Shown here: in pieces, positions 57,392 through 64,000 of the stretch
Layout of the letters: every line of letters starts with the position of its first letter
How positions within the stretch are numbered: the stretch's first letter is position 1
DNA from: Parasulfitobacter algicola
GTDB taxonomy: Bacteria; Pseudomonadota; Alphaproteobacteria; Rhodobacterales; Rhodobacteraceae
Direction of reading: 5' to 3'
Assembly: GCF_013315265.1 (NCBI RefSeq)
Contig: NZ_JABUFE010000001.1
Location: 407,001 to 471,000 of the forward strand
Length of the DNA: 64,000 nucleotides
The notes under the pieces: model-generated
What the model was told of the DNA's origin: nothing
What the model saw: the letters and a program-made list of their open reading frames with translations, nothing else
The model's database searches: none
Position numbers and translations under genes: made by a program

Positions 57392-59944
57392 ATGCGCACC
57401 GATACGCCTCAGACGATTTATCTTGCTGACTACACGCCACCTGCTTTTCTGGTGGATGCGGTTCATCTGACCTTTCGTCTTGATCCGAATGCGACGCGCG
57501 TCATCAGCCGGATCGAATTTCGTCCGAACCCTGATGCGACATCACAGGATTTTATGCTGCACGGCGAACATCTGAAGCTGATCTGGGCCAAAGTCGACGG
57601 TCAGGATGTTCAGACCAATCTGACAGGCGACAGTCTAAAGCTGGATGTACCCAACGCACCATTCATCTGGGAGGCCGAGGTTGAAATCAGCCCCGCCACC
57701 AACACCGCACTTGAAGGTCTTTATATGTCGCGCGGTATGTATTGCACCCAGTGTGAGGCCGAAGGGTTTCGCAAGATCACCTATTACCCCGATCGCCCCG
57801 ATGTGATGGCCGTATTCACTGTACGCATTGAAGGCAACCTGCCGGTACTATTGTCGAACGGCAACGCAGTGGCGCAGGGCGAAGGTTGGGCAGAATGGCA
57901 CGATCCATGGCCCAAGCCCGCCTATCTGTTTGCGCTGGTTGCGGGCGATCTGATTGCGAAGTCCGATACATTCACCACGCGGTCCGGCAGGCAGGTCGAT
58001 CTGAACCTGTATGTCCGCCCGGGGGACGAACACAAGTGCGATTTCGGGCTGGATGCGCTGAAACGGTCCATGGTCTGGGACGAAAATTTCTATAACGCTG
58101 AATATGATCTGGATATCTTTAACATCGTCGCTGTGGACGACTTCAATATGGGCGCAATGGAAAACAAGGGGCTGAATATCTTCAACTCTGCCGCCGTGCT
58201 GGCATCGCCTGAAACCTCAACCGATGCCAACTATGAACGGATTGAGGCGATCATTGCCCATGAGTATTTCCATAACTGGACGGGTAATCGGATCACTTGC
58301 CGCGACTGGTTTCAGCTTTGCCTGAAAGAGGGTCTGACCGTTTTCCGCGACCAGCAGTTCACCGCAGATGAACGCAGTGCGGCTGTTGCACGGATCAACG
58401 ATGTGATGGCGTTGCGTGGGCGTCAATTCCGCGAAGATAACGGACCACTGGCACACCCCGTGCGGCCCGAAAGCTTTGTCGAGATCAACAATTTCTATAC
58501 CGCCACGGTCTATGAAAAAGGGGCCGAGCTTATCCGGATGCTCAAAACGCTTGTGGGTGATCAGGATTACTACAAAGCGCTTGATCTGTATTTCCGCCGT
58601 CACGACGGTCAGGCTTGCACAATCGAAGATTGGCTGAAGGTTTTCGAAGACACCACAGGGCGCGATCTGACCCAATTCAAACGCTGGTATTCGCAGGCCG
58701 GAACACCGCGGTTAAAGGTGAGTGAGGCATTTGAAAATGGTGCCTATACGCTAACCTTCCGCCAGAATACGCCACCCACGCCAGGGCAAGAGGCCAAGCA
58801 ACCGGTTGTCATCCCCATCGCGGTTGGGCTGCTGAACCCGGATGGGGGCGAGGTCGTGGAAACCCAGGTGCTTGAGATGACTGAGGCCGAACAAAGTTTC
58901 AGCTTCGATGGCCTTGGGGCAAAGCCCATTCCATCCATTCTGCGCGGATTTTCTGCCCCGGTCATTCTTGAAACAGACGGGATTGGCGATAATGCTGCCT
59001 TCCTTCTGGCCCATGATACAGACCCGTTCAACAAATGGGAATCCGGTCGCGCGCTGGCCCGTAGGACCCTGATCGACATGATCACCAAAGGTGCGGCGCC
59101 CGATCAAGCATTCCTTGATGCGCTGTTGGCGGTTTTGCGGGATGATAGCCTTGATCCGGCTTTTCGTGCGCTTGTTATGCGCCTGCCGACACAGGATGAA
59201 CTGGCACAAACCTTGTTTGACATGGGGCACACGCCCGATCCGATGGCGATTTATCAGGCGCTTGAAACGCTGCGCCAGACAATGGCACAGCATATGCAGG
59301 ACGCTCTTCCGCGGATCTATGCAGCAATGCATGTCGGTGGCTCCTACTCCCCCGATGCCGAAGCGGCGGGAAAACGGGCCTTGGGCAATACTGTTTTATC
59401 CTTAATTTCGTTGACCGACGGCGGTGCGCAGGCGCAAAAGCAATATGATTCTGCTGACAATATGACCCAGCAATTGGCGGCATTCGGGTGCTTGTTGAAT
59501 ATCGATCAGTCCGACACTGCAACGCAATCATTTTATCACCAGTGGAAAGCCGACCGACTGGTCATAGACAAGTGGTTTGGCCTGCAGATTTCATATGCCG
59601 CCCCGGCAAAGGCGGCCGAGATTACTGAACACCTGACCCAGCATCCTGATTTTGACTGGAAAAACCCCAACCGGTTCCGCAGTACTTTGGGCGCATTAAC
59701 GGGAAATGCTGCTGGCTTTCATCACCCAAGCGGCGCTGGATATGATCTTGTGGCAGACTGGCTGATCCGGTTGGATCCGGTCAATCCGCAGACCACCGCG
59801 CGCATGTGCACCGCATTCGAGACCTGGCGCCGTTATGACACAGATCGTCAGGCAAAGATGAAAGCCGCATTGCAAAGAATCGCAGATAAGCCCAATTTAT
59901 CGCGTGATGTAACTGAAATGATGGCCCGTATATTGAACGGCTGA
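57392..59944 (+). CDS. pepN: Aminopeptidase N
   Basis: PepN is the M1-family zinc aminopeptidase of the cytosol. The 850-residue protein has the exopeptidase motif GAMENKG near residue 254, the zinc site HEYFHNWTGNR with His290 and His294, the third ligand Glu in CLKEGLTVFRDQQF, and the conserved tyrosine in NFYTATVYEKGAELI. The C-terminal helical part matches the proteobacterial PepN/DUF3458 type. By eye this gene is more GC-rich than its neighbours. AAAGGG precedes the ATG. Confidence 0.97.
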   Translation: MRTDTPQTIYLADYTPPAFLVDAVHLTFRLDPNATRVISRIEFRPNPDATSQDFMLHGEHLKLIWAKVDGQDVQTNLTGDSLKLDVPNAPFIWEAEVEISPATNTALEGLYMSRGMYCTQCEAEGFRKITYYPDRPDVMAVFTVRIEGNLPVLLSNGNAVAQGEGWAEWHDPWPKPAYLFALVAGDLIAKSDTFTTRSGRQVDLNLYVRPGDEHKCDFGLDALKRSMVWDENFYNAEYDLDIFNIVAVDDFNMGAMENKGLNIFNSAAVLASPETSTDANYERIEAIIAHEYFHNWTGNRITCRDWFQLCLKEGLTVFRDQQFTADERSAAVARINDVMALRGRQFREDNGPLAHPVRPESFVEINNFYTATVYEKGAELIRMLKTLVGDQDYYKALDLYFRRHDGQACTIEDWLKVFEDTTGRDLTQFKRWYSQAGTPRLKVSEAFENGAYTLTFRQNTPPTPGQEAKQPVVIPIAVGLLNPDGGEVVETQVLEMTEAEQSFSFDGLGAKPIPSILRGFSAPVILETDGIGDNAAFLLAHDTDPFNKWESGRALARRTLIDMITKGAAPDQAFLDALLAVLRDDSLDPAFRALVMRLPTQDELAQTLFDMGHTPDPMAIYQALETLRQTMAQHMQDALPRIYAAMHVGGSYSPDAEAAGKRALGNTVLSLISLTDGGAQAQKQYDSADNMTQQLAAFGCLLNIDQSDTATQSFYHQWKADRLVIDKWFGLQISYAAPAKAAEITEHLTQHPDFDWKNPNRFRSTLGALTGNAAGFHHPSGAGYDLVADWLIRLDPVNPQTTARMCTAFETWRRYDTDRQAKMKAALQRIADKPNLSRDVTEMMARILNG

Positions 59945-59979
59945 ATGTGTACCATTCTTGACGATGTAAAGGACTGAAG

Positions 59980-60510
59980 ATGCCATTTTTAATCGCTTTG
60001 GCGGGTATTGCCGTCGCTGCCTATTTCTTTATTTTGCGTTCCCGCAATGCCGCAAATATCGCCGGTGACATTCTAGATGCTGCTGTTGATGTAAAAAACG
60101 CGGCCCGCCGATTTGGATTCAAACGCCGGTCCAATACGCACCCAGTCGAAGATATCGATGATCCAAATATTGCGATTGCAGCGCTGGCTGTTTCTTTTCT
60201 TGAGCTGGATGATTACCCAACACAGGAACATCGCAAGGCGCTGCATCTGAATATGCAATCCACATTGGATATTTCGGCCAAAGACGCAGAAGAAATGACA
60301 GTTCTGGGTCGTTGGCTGATGAATGAATGCAATGGGCCCGACATGGCCGTGTCACGCTTGTCCCGCAAATTACATAAAATGTCTGGGGCTGCAGCTTTTA
60401 CACCACTTCTAACAGTTCTTCGTGACACTTTGTCAGCTGGTGATAGTGAAATGAACGAAAAGCAACGCGATGCCTTGGATGACGTCAAACGGGCCTTTCG
60501 CATCACGTAA
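59980..60510 (+). CDS. Membrane-anchored TerB-like domain protein
   Basis: A 176-residue protein with an N-terminal membrane helix (residues 3-18, FLIALAGIAVAAYFFIL) and an all-helical C-terminal region of about 120 residues. That region resembles the TerB/DjlA-like fold in pattern (NIAIAALAVSFLELDDYPTQEHRKAL). AAAGGA lies 9 bases before the ATG. It follows pepN by 35 bp. The TerB resemblance is a judgement from pattern only, and tellurite resistance should not be inferred. Confidence 0.6.
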   Translation: MPFLIALAGIAVAAYFFILRSRNAANIAGDILDAAVDVKNAARRFGFKRRSNTHPVEDIDDPNIAIAALAVSFLELDDYPTQEHRKALHLNMQSTLDISAKDAEEMTVLGRWLMNECNGPDMAVSRLSRKLHKMSGAAAFTPLLTVLRDTLSAGDSEMNEKQRDALDDVKRAFRIT

Positions 60511-60585
60511 CATCCGTTGCCGTATAAGTGAAAAGACTTTGATCCGCGCTAGCTTTAACCTGTTGCAAAAGCTCGGAGATACGTC

Positions 60586-61125
60586 ATGCGGTACATCCTT
60601 CTTTGCCTTGTGTTGATCGCAGGCCCCTTGTTCGCGCAAGATCGCCAAGGTCGCGATACACCCGGCGAATGGATTATCACATATCATAAATCGTTCGGCC
60701 TTTGGGACAGCTTTTGTGATGAACGGATCACTGGGGATGTCTTGGAACAGCGTTGCTATGTTCGCTATGTTGATGTCTTTTCGCAAAAACCCGATTTTGC
60801 CGCGCAGTTCTTTTTCCTGACGCTTGAAGGTCTTGAGTTTGGGATTGAACGCGGCACACGCTTTAATGAAGACGGGTTTAAAATTGTCAAAGATGATCAG
60901 ACGATTTGGGTGAATACCAATCCATCCTGTTTACGCGGCAAGGATTGCACCTTTGCCGGACCCGCTGCGGCAGAGTTACTTGACCTGATGCGTCAGGGGG
61001 ATGCTTTGCGATTTACTTTTACCGACCGAAACGGGCTCCAGCAGGATCTAACGTGGGATTTAACCGCAATTGAGCAAATTTTGGCAAATTATCGCGCGCA
61101 ATCTATCCTGCGTGGTCTGATTTAA
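60586..61125 (+). CDS. Exported protein, possibly IalB-like
   Basis: A 179-residue protein with a signal peptide (cleavage after LFA, about residue 17). The mature part has two cysteine pairs (SFCDERITGDVLEQRCYVRYVD and NPSCLRGKDCTFAG). The spacing and beta-rich character resemble the invasion-associated locus B (IalB) family of alphaproteobacteria, a weak resemblance by eye. GGAG lies 8 bases before the ATG. It stands alone between the TerB-like gene and the acyltransferase. Confidence 0.55.
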   Translation: MRYILLCLVLIAGPLFAQDRQGRDTPGEWIITYHKSFGLWDSFCDERITGDVLEQRCYVRYVDVFSQKPDFAAQFFFLTLEGLEFGIERGTRFNEDGFKIVKDDQTIWVNTNPSCLRGKDCTFAGPAAAELLDLMRQGDALRFTFTDRNGLQQDLTWDLTAIEQILANYRAQSILRGLI

Positions 61126-61220
61126 GCTGATATCAGCCGAAATTTATGGGCTGACTTGCAGTCAGATGAAAAACACACACCTGTCATAGCAACGTTGCAT
61201 TCACATGGTGTGACCTATCT

Positions 61221-62078
61221 ATGCAGGATCGAATAGACCCACTTATCCAAGAACGCGCCCCCTGGCTTTTCAGCGATCGGCCCGGAACGCTGCTTGCGCG
61301 AAAAGCTTTGCATCAGATGCTGGGTTATGCGCGCACATTGGAACTTGCATCGGACTATCACAATCAGCCAACTGACCAGATCATGTCGCGTTTGGCCAGT
61401 TTGCTGGCACGCGATGTTACGGTAAGTGGGCTGGATAATATTCCCCGATATGGCGCTGCCTTAATCGTTGCCAATCATCCCACGGGTATTGCCGATGGTG
61501 TGATACTGAACCATGTGCTGAACCGGCTAAGAACGGATGCGTTTTTCTTTGCAAACGGCGACATTCTTCGGGTTTTGCCGCAAATGCAGAATATGATCGC
61601 ATCTGTTGAATGGCGCGAGGAAAAGCGCACCTTGGCAAAAACACGTGCGACAATGGATTACACGCGCACTGCTGTTGGCGATGGGCGGCTTGGTGTGATC
61701 TTTCCATCAGGTCGGCTGGCCAAGCGGCGCGGGTTACGCCTGTATGAACGGCCCTGGATGGCATCGGCTGCAATGATCGCGCGTAAGTTTAATCTGCAGG
61801 TGATCCCTGTGAACATTCGGGCCCGTAATTCCGCGCTGTTCTATCTGTTTGATCTGATCCACCCGACTTTGCGGGATATCACACTGTTTCATGAAACCCT
61901 GAACAAACACCGCCAGCCGTTTCGCGTTACCATAGGTGAGCCGATTTCGGCCAAGGCACTGCCGGCGAAATCCGAAGAAGCGATCAAAACCCTGCGTGAC
62001 GCCACCCTTGCCCTTGGCGGTCGCCACGCCCCGGCTGTGTCTTTGGTACAAATGACCAAACGTCCCAGCTGGGTCTGA
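61221..62078 (+). CDS. Lysophospholipid acyltransferase family protein
   Basis: A 285-residue PlsC-like acyltransferase. The acceptor motif reads NHPTGIADG near residue 86, an HX5D spacing instead of the canonical HX4D. VIFPSGRLAKRRGLRLYERPWMASAAMIARKFNLQVIPVNIRARN gives the second and third blocks. No membrane helix is obvious, so it is probably peripheral. It is the last core-looking gene before the island boundary. A role in phospholipid or ornithine-lipid acylation is possible but not shown. Confidence 0.85.
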   Translation: MQDRIDPLIQERAPWLFSDRPGTLLARKALHQMLGYARTLELASDYHNQPTDQIMSRLASLLARDVTVSGLDNIPRYGAALIVANHPTGIADGVILNHVLNRLRTDAFFFANGDILRVLPQMQNMIASVEWREEKRTLAKTRATMDYTRTAVGDGRLGVIFPSGRLAKRRGLRLYERPWMASAAMIARKFNLQVIPVNIRARNSALFYLFDLIHPTLRDITLFHETLNKHRQPFRVTIGEPISAKALPAKSEEAIKTLRDATLALGGRHAPAVSLVQMTKRPSWV

Positions 62079-62104
62079 CTTTACGCGGGTTTCTGCTTTG
62101 TTAA

Positions 62105-62147
62105 CCCTTAGGAGGGGGCTGCTCTATCCAGTTGAGCCACGGGGGCC
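62105..62147 (-). pseudogene. tRNA-Arg (CCT) 5'-half remnant
   Basis: Reading the minus strand from 62147, the sequence matches the first ~43 bases of a tRNA: acceptor GGCCCCC, D arm GTGGCTCAACTGGATAGAGC, then GCCCC-CTCCTAA-GGG with anticodon CCT. After three bases of the 3' anticodon stem the match stops; no T arm or acceptor complement follows before the acyltransferase gene. The gene is thus broken in the anticodon arm, a usual crossover place for tyrosine integrases. Confidence 0.85.
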
Positions 62148-62202
62148 ATCTATTTGATTTAATTATGTAAATCCCATCTTGAGCGTTGAGCATATTTGCT
62201 CA

Positions 62203-62230
62203 GGGTAGCGTGCGGGGTAGCAAAAGTAGC
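62203..62230 (+). repeat. Short direct repeats, candidate integrase arm sites
   Basis: GGGTAGC at 62203-62209 and 62215-62221, and AAGTAGC at 62224-62230, in the same orientation and spaced about one helical turn. They lie 56-83 bp from the 5' end of the broken tRNA. Such heptamer clusters next to a tRNA fragment look like arm-type sites of an attachment region. No integrase gene is visible in the window. Confidence 0.45.
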
Positions 62231-62300
62231 ATTCCGCGCGCCGCCGATGTTGTGCCTTTTGTGTCACTGGTGGTCAATAAGCCAATATTGCCTAGCGACG

Positions 62301-63176
62301 CTATTTCCAAATGGCACGCGTTTTCCAGTCAGTTGGAAAACCCATAGCATCCACGTTCACTGAGGCGGGGCGATTTTCGATCAGATCAACAAGCTGTGGT
62401 ATCCAGCCATGTCCACCATTCGGGTCAATTTCCACCAAAAGTGCCGCCAACACTATCAGCCTCGAATAGCACCGCGTATTGTTTGTTAAGTCGGATGCGT
62501 AAGACTTGGCTTTCTTAGGTGCATTCACACGGAGTTCTGCGTTCCAAAGGCGACCATGATGGGCGCAGATGTTCCGAAGAGTGGCTATGGTTTTGTACCA
62601 AGACACGCAGATTGTTTCGTCAAAGCCGAAGCCTTTGGCAATTTCCTTGCGATATTTAAGCTCCAAGTCGGCATATAACTTCGAAAGTTGGCCGAAAGTT
62701 GAAGCCTCGGTAAGACACCAAATCGCTGGCAAATGCGGTTCGCTGTACTCGGCTTTGTAATGGGTTATAGAGAGATGTTTTCCCCTCTCTCCGAGCTGCC
62801 GCATATTTGTTACTGCGTCTTTGCTATCAAAAAATGCCTCATCATAGTAAAAGTGCGGCCCACCGTGTGCGCCCATTACATTAATGATGTGTGACCGAAG
62901 CGCGACCTCAATGCGCTCAATTGCATCAAGGCAGAGTAGTCTCAATTTTCGGTCAAAGTTGTATACGTCCACGATTTGTTCGAAAGTCGTCCCGGCTGTG
63001 AACTGTTTCGAAGCATCTTCAAACGGGCGGGTGTAGATTTTCAGGCGATAGTACCCTAAGTAAGAAAGGCACCTTACCGCATAGGGTTGATCCGCTATCA
63101 CCATCCCTTTGCGCTGCATAAAGGCGATAAGGTCAGCAACTGAAAGTGCGGGTTTGTTGAATTTTCTTTTTGCCAT
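62301..63176 (-). CDS. Abi_2 (AbiD/AbiF) family abortive infection HEPN protein
   Basis: A 291-residue protein of the Abi_2 family, whose members abort phage infection. It begins KRKFNKPALSVADLIAFMQRKGM, followed by the family block RCLSYLGYYRLKIYTRPFED and FDRKLRLLCLDAIERIEVALRSHI. The key motif is RNICAHHGRLWNAEL with Arg201 and His206, an RX4H HEPN ribonuclease motif. The ATG at 63176 is preceded by a U-rich tract and a structured segment (63205-63275) rather than by a clear Shine-Dalgarno sequence. It sits between a broken tRNA-Arg and a palindrome, so horizontal acquisition is likely. Toxin function is inferred from the family. Confidence 0.9.
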   Translation of the reverse strand: MAKRKFNKPALSVADLIAFMQRKGMVIADQPYAVRCLSYLGYYRLKIYTRPFEDASKQFTAGTTFEQIVDVYNFDRKLRLLCLDAIERIEVALRSHIINVMGAHGGPHFYYDEAFFDSKDAVTNMRQLGERGKHLSITHYKAEYSEPHLPAIWCLTEASTFGQLSKLYADLELKYRKEIAKGFGFDETICVSWYKTIATLRNICAHHGRLWNAELRVNAPKKAKSYASDLTNNTRCYSRLIVLAALLVEIDPNGGHGWIPQLVDLIENRPASVNVDAMGFPTDWKTRAIWK

Positions 63177-63204
63177 AATGGCTTATGATTATCTTAAGCG
63201 GGCA

Positions 63205-63275
63205 AAAAATAAACCCCCTGGTGCGCATCGTAGAGAGGCGTGGGGGTTCTGATCACCTCCGATATGGCATCAGAA
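63205..63275 (-). ncRNA. Candidate structured RNA upstream of the Abi gene (abiF-RNA-like)
   Basis: On the minus strand two hairpins can form. The first pairs 63269-63275 with 63247-63253 (TTCTGAT/ATCAGAA, 7 bp). The second pairs 63242-63248 with 63212-63218 (AACCCCC/GGGGGTT) and is followed by TTTATTTTTT, like an intrinsic terminator; the two stems share two bases. The loop of the first contains GAGGTG and the loop of the second CGCCTC, complementary over 6 bp, so a kissing or pseudoknot contact is possible. It ends about 30 bp before the Abi start. A structured RNA (abiF motif) is described upstream of genes of this family. Homology was not tested. Confidence 0.6.
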
Positions 63276-63309
63276 TGTGTTAATACCAAGTAAATATATG
63301 TTGAGATTC

Positions 63310-63364
63310 CAAAGGTCCGTTATACAACAACTGCTTTAAGCAGTTGTTGTATAACGGACCTTTG
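63310..63364. repeat. 55-bp perfect palindrome
   Basis: Two 27-bp arms (63310-63336 and 63338-63364) are exact inverse complements around a single central base at 63337. The arms contain TCCGTTATACAACAACTGCT and its complement. It lies between the leftward RNA/Abi unit and the rightward gene at 63455. No coding frame through it looks real. Confidence 0.9.
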
Positions 63365-63454
63365 AGCACTTGTCAACTCATTTTTAGAACTATAACCTTC
63401 TGTTTTAAAAGAATGTTTGTTATAGTTATTCTTGCAACATGTTGAGATAACACT

Positions 63455-63829
63455 ATGCCCGATCCTGATACATACGTCCAGCAGCTCGAAGCGGATAAGG
63501 CCGCGCTCGAAGCACGTATAGCCGACCTCCAATCTGAGGTGCGGACAATCAACAATCTAATATATCGAAGACGTTCCCAAGGCCTGGCTGCGTCCGAAGG
63601 CGCAGCAGTGAACCTGAAGAATGCTGATCGATTGTTCTTTGAGGCGATGATCCTAGAAGCACTCAACAGTTCAAACCGTGGCCTGCGAACGGGCGAAATA
63701 CATACACACATAACCAAGCGAGGATACGAGCTAAACTACAACACCTTACGCAGCTACGTAACCAAAATGCGAGATCGCGGAGTAATCAAGAAAGCCACAA
63801 CTTACTCCTACTATTGGCTCCCTGCGTAG
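63455..63829 (+). CDS. Coiled-coil plus winged-helix protein, unknown function
   Basis: A 124-residue protein. Residues 1-40 form a charged heptad-rich coiled coil (YVQQLEADKAALEARIADLQSEVRTINNLI). Residues 56-124 look like a winged helix, LFFEAMILEALNSSNRGLRTGEIHTHITKRGYELNYNTLRSYVTKMRDRGVIKK, with a tyrosine-rich wing. This suggests a small dimeric DNA-binding regulator, but I recognise no named family. It is transcribed away from the Abi module and the 55-bp palindrome. A hairpin follows 14 bp after its stop. Confidence 0.65.
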   Translation: MPDPDTYVQQLEADKAALEARIADLQSEVRTINNLIYRRRSQGLAASEGAAVNLKNADRLFFEAMILEALNSSNRGLRTGEIHTHITKRGYELNYNTLRSYVTKMRDRGVIKKATTYSYYWLPA

Positions 63830-63843
63830 GACTTACCCAAACG

Positions 63844-63888
63844 GGGCCGACAAATCCGGGAAGCCGTTACCGGACGCTTCGTCGGCCC
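63844..63888 (+). terminator. Hairpin downstream of the winged-helix gene
   Basis: Outer arms GGGCCGAC (63844-63851) and GTCGGCCC (63881-63888) enclose an inner TCCGG/CCGGA pair. It is followed by AAAA rather than a T-run, so a terminator is only one option; it may be part of a repeat or a structured RNA. The rest of the sequence to 64000 holds no gene I can support. Confidence 0.4.
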
Positions 63889-64000
63889 AAAACCACGGGG
63901 CAGGGGTTCCCTTGGCTAAACCATCCGATTAAAAGAAGAGCATCAAAAACCCAGTTGGCTATTTGTTGTGCGGTTTTAGCCATGTTCTGTACTTCCTAGG

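Noticed and set aside
62105-62147. An intact tRNA-Arg gene
   Set aside because: No 3' half (T arm, acceptor complement, CCA) follows on the minus strand before the acyltransferase gene.
63320-63532. 70-residue minus-strand frame through the 55-bp palindrome
   Set aside because: It is antisense to the winged-helix gene and depends on reading through the palindrome.
63867-63983. 38-codon minus-strand frame with AGGAAG upstream
   Set aside because: The frame runs into the nested hairpin, has no family resemblance and ends in a basic tail; too little support.

Overview
This is a contiguous chromosomal segment of an alphaproteobacterium of the family Rhodobacteraceae, most likely a marine Roseobacter-type organism of moderate GC content (about 50% by eye). 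The evidence is the gene order: hemW, parB, parA, rsmG, mnmG, mnmE, rho, hemJ / oriC / maf, aroE, coaE, dnaQ, secB, fxsA, timA is typical of this group, as are regB-senC-regA and the divL-like, tsaE, amgK, murU, addB, addA, trxA run. No species can be named from the sequence alone.

Layout. 1-9.6 kb holds housekeeping genes: partial maeB, a YrbL-like protein, mutS, the heat-shock pair hrcA-grpE, and the rph-rdgB-hemW operon. 9.6-17.4 kb is the origin-proximal segregation block: parAB, two perfect parS sites embedded in rsmG and mnmG, mnmE, rho and hemJ, ending in a 398-bp AT-rich gap with a perfect DnaA box, which I read as chromosomal oriC. 17.4-26.9 kb carries maf-aroE-coaE-dnaQ rightwards, then secB, fxsA, timA, an Smr protein, a lipoprotein hydrolase, hslVU, an APH-fold kinase and trxA. 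26.9-37 kb is one long leftward operon: a PAS protein resembling a kinase-less DivL, tsaE, the peptidoglycan-recycling pair amgK-murU, and the recombination nuclease addBA. 37-39.8 kb is the redox-responsive regB / senC-regA locus.

39.8-50.3 kb contains a PstS-like/OmpA fusion behind a candidate PHO box, an orphan TRAP substrate-binding protein, tRNA-Thr, glnB-glnA, nnr, tRNA-Leu and tig, followed by a small transporter, a cytochrome c and a flavodoxin-like protein. 50.3-57.3 kb carries a C26 glutamine amidotransferase, glcB with a GlcG/HbpS partner, a photolyase overlapped by a 53-codon DUF2256 gene, two small membrane proteins, and a WYL regulator paired with a VOC protein. 57.4-62.1 kb is pepN followed by two uncharacterised genes and an acyltransferase.

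The last 2 kb is different. A tRNA-Arg(CCT) gene survives only as its 5' half. Next to it are three short direct repeats that look like integrase arm sites, then an Abi_2 (AbiF-type) gene with a HEPN RX4H motif. Directly upstream of that gene is an intergenic segment that folds into two hairpins with complementary loops, followed by a U-rich tract. Beyond lies a 55-bp perfect palindrome and a divergent coiled-coil/winged-helix gene. I interpret this as the edge of a mobile or defence island with a probable RNA-antitoxin/HEPN-toxin (abiF RNA type) module, the most interesting feature in the window.
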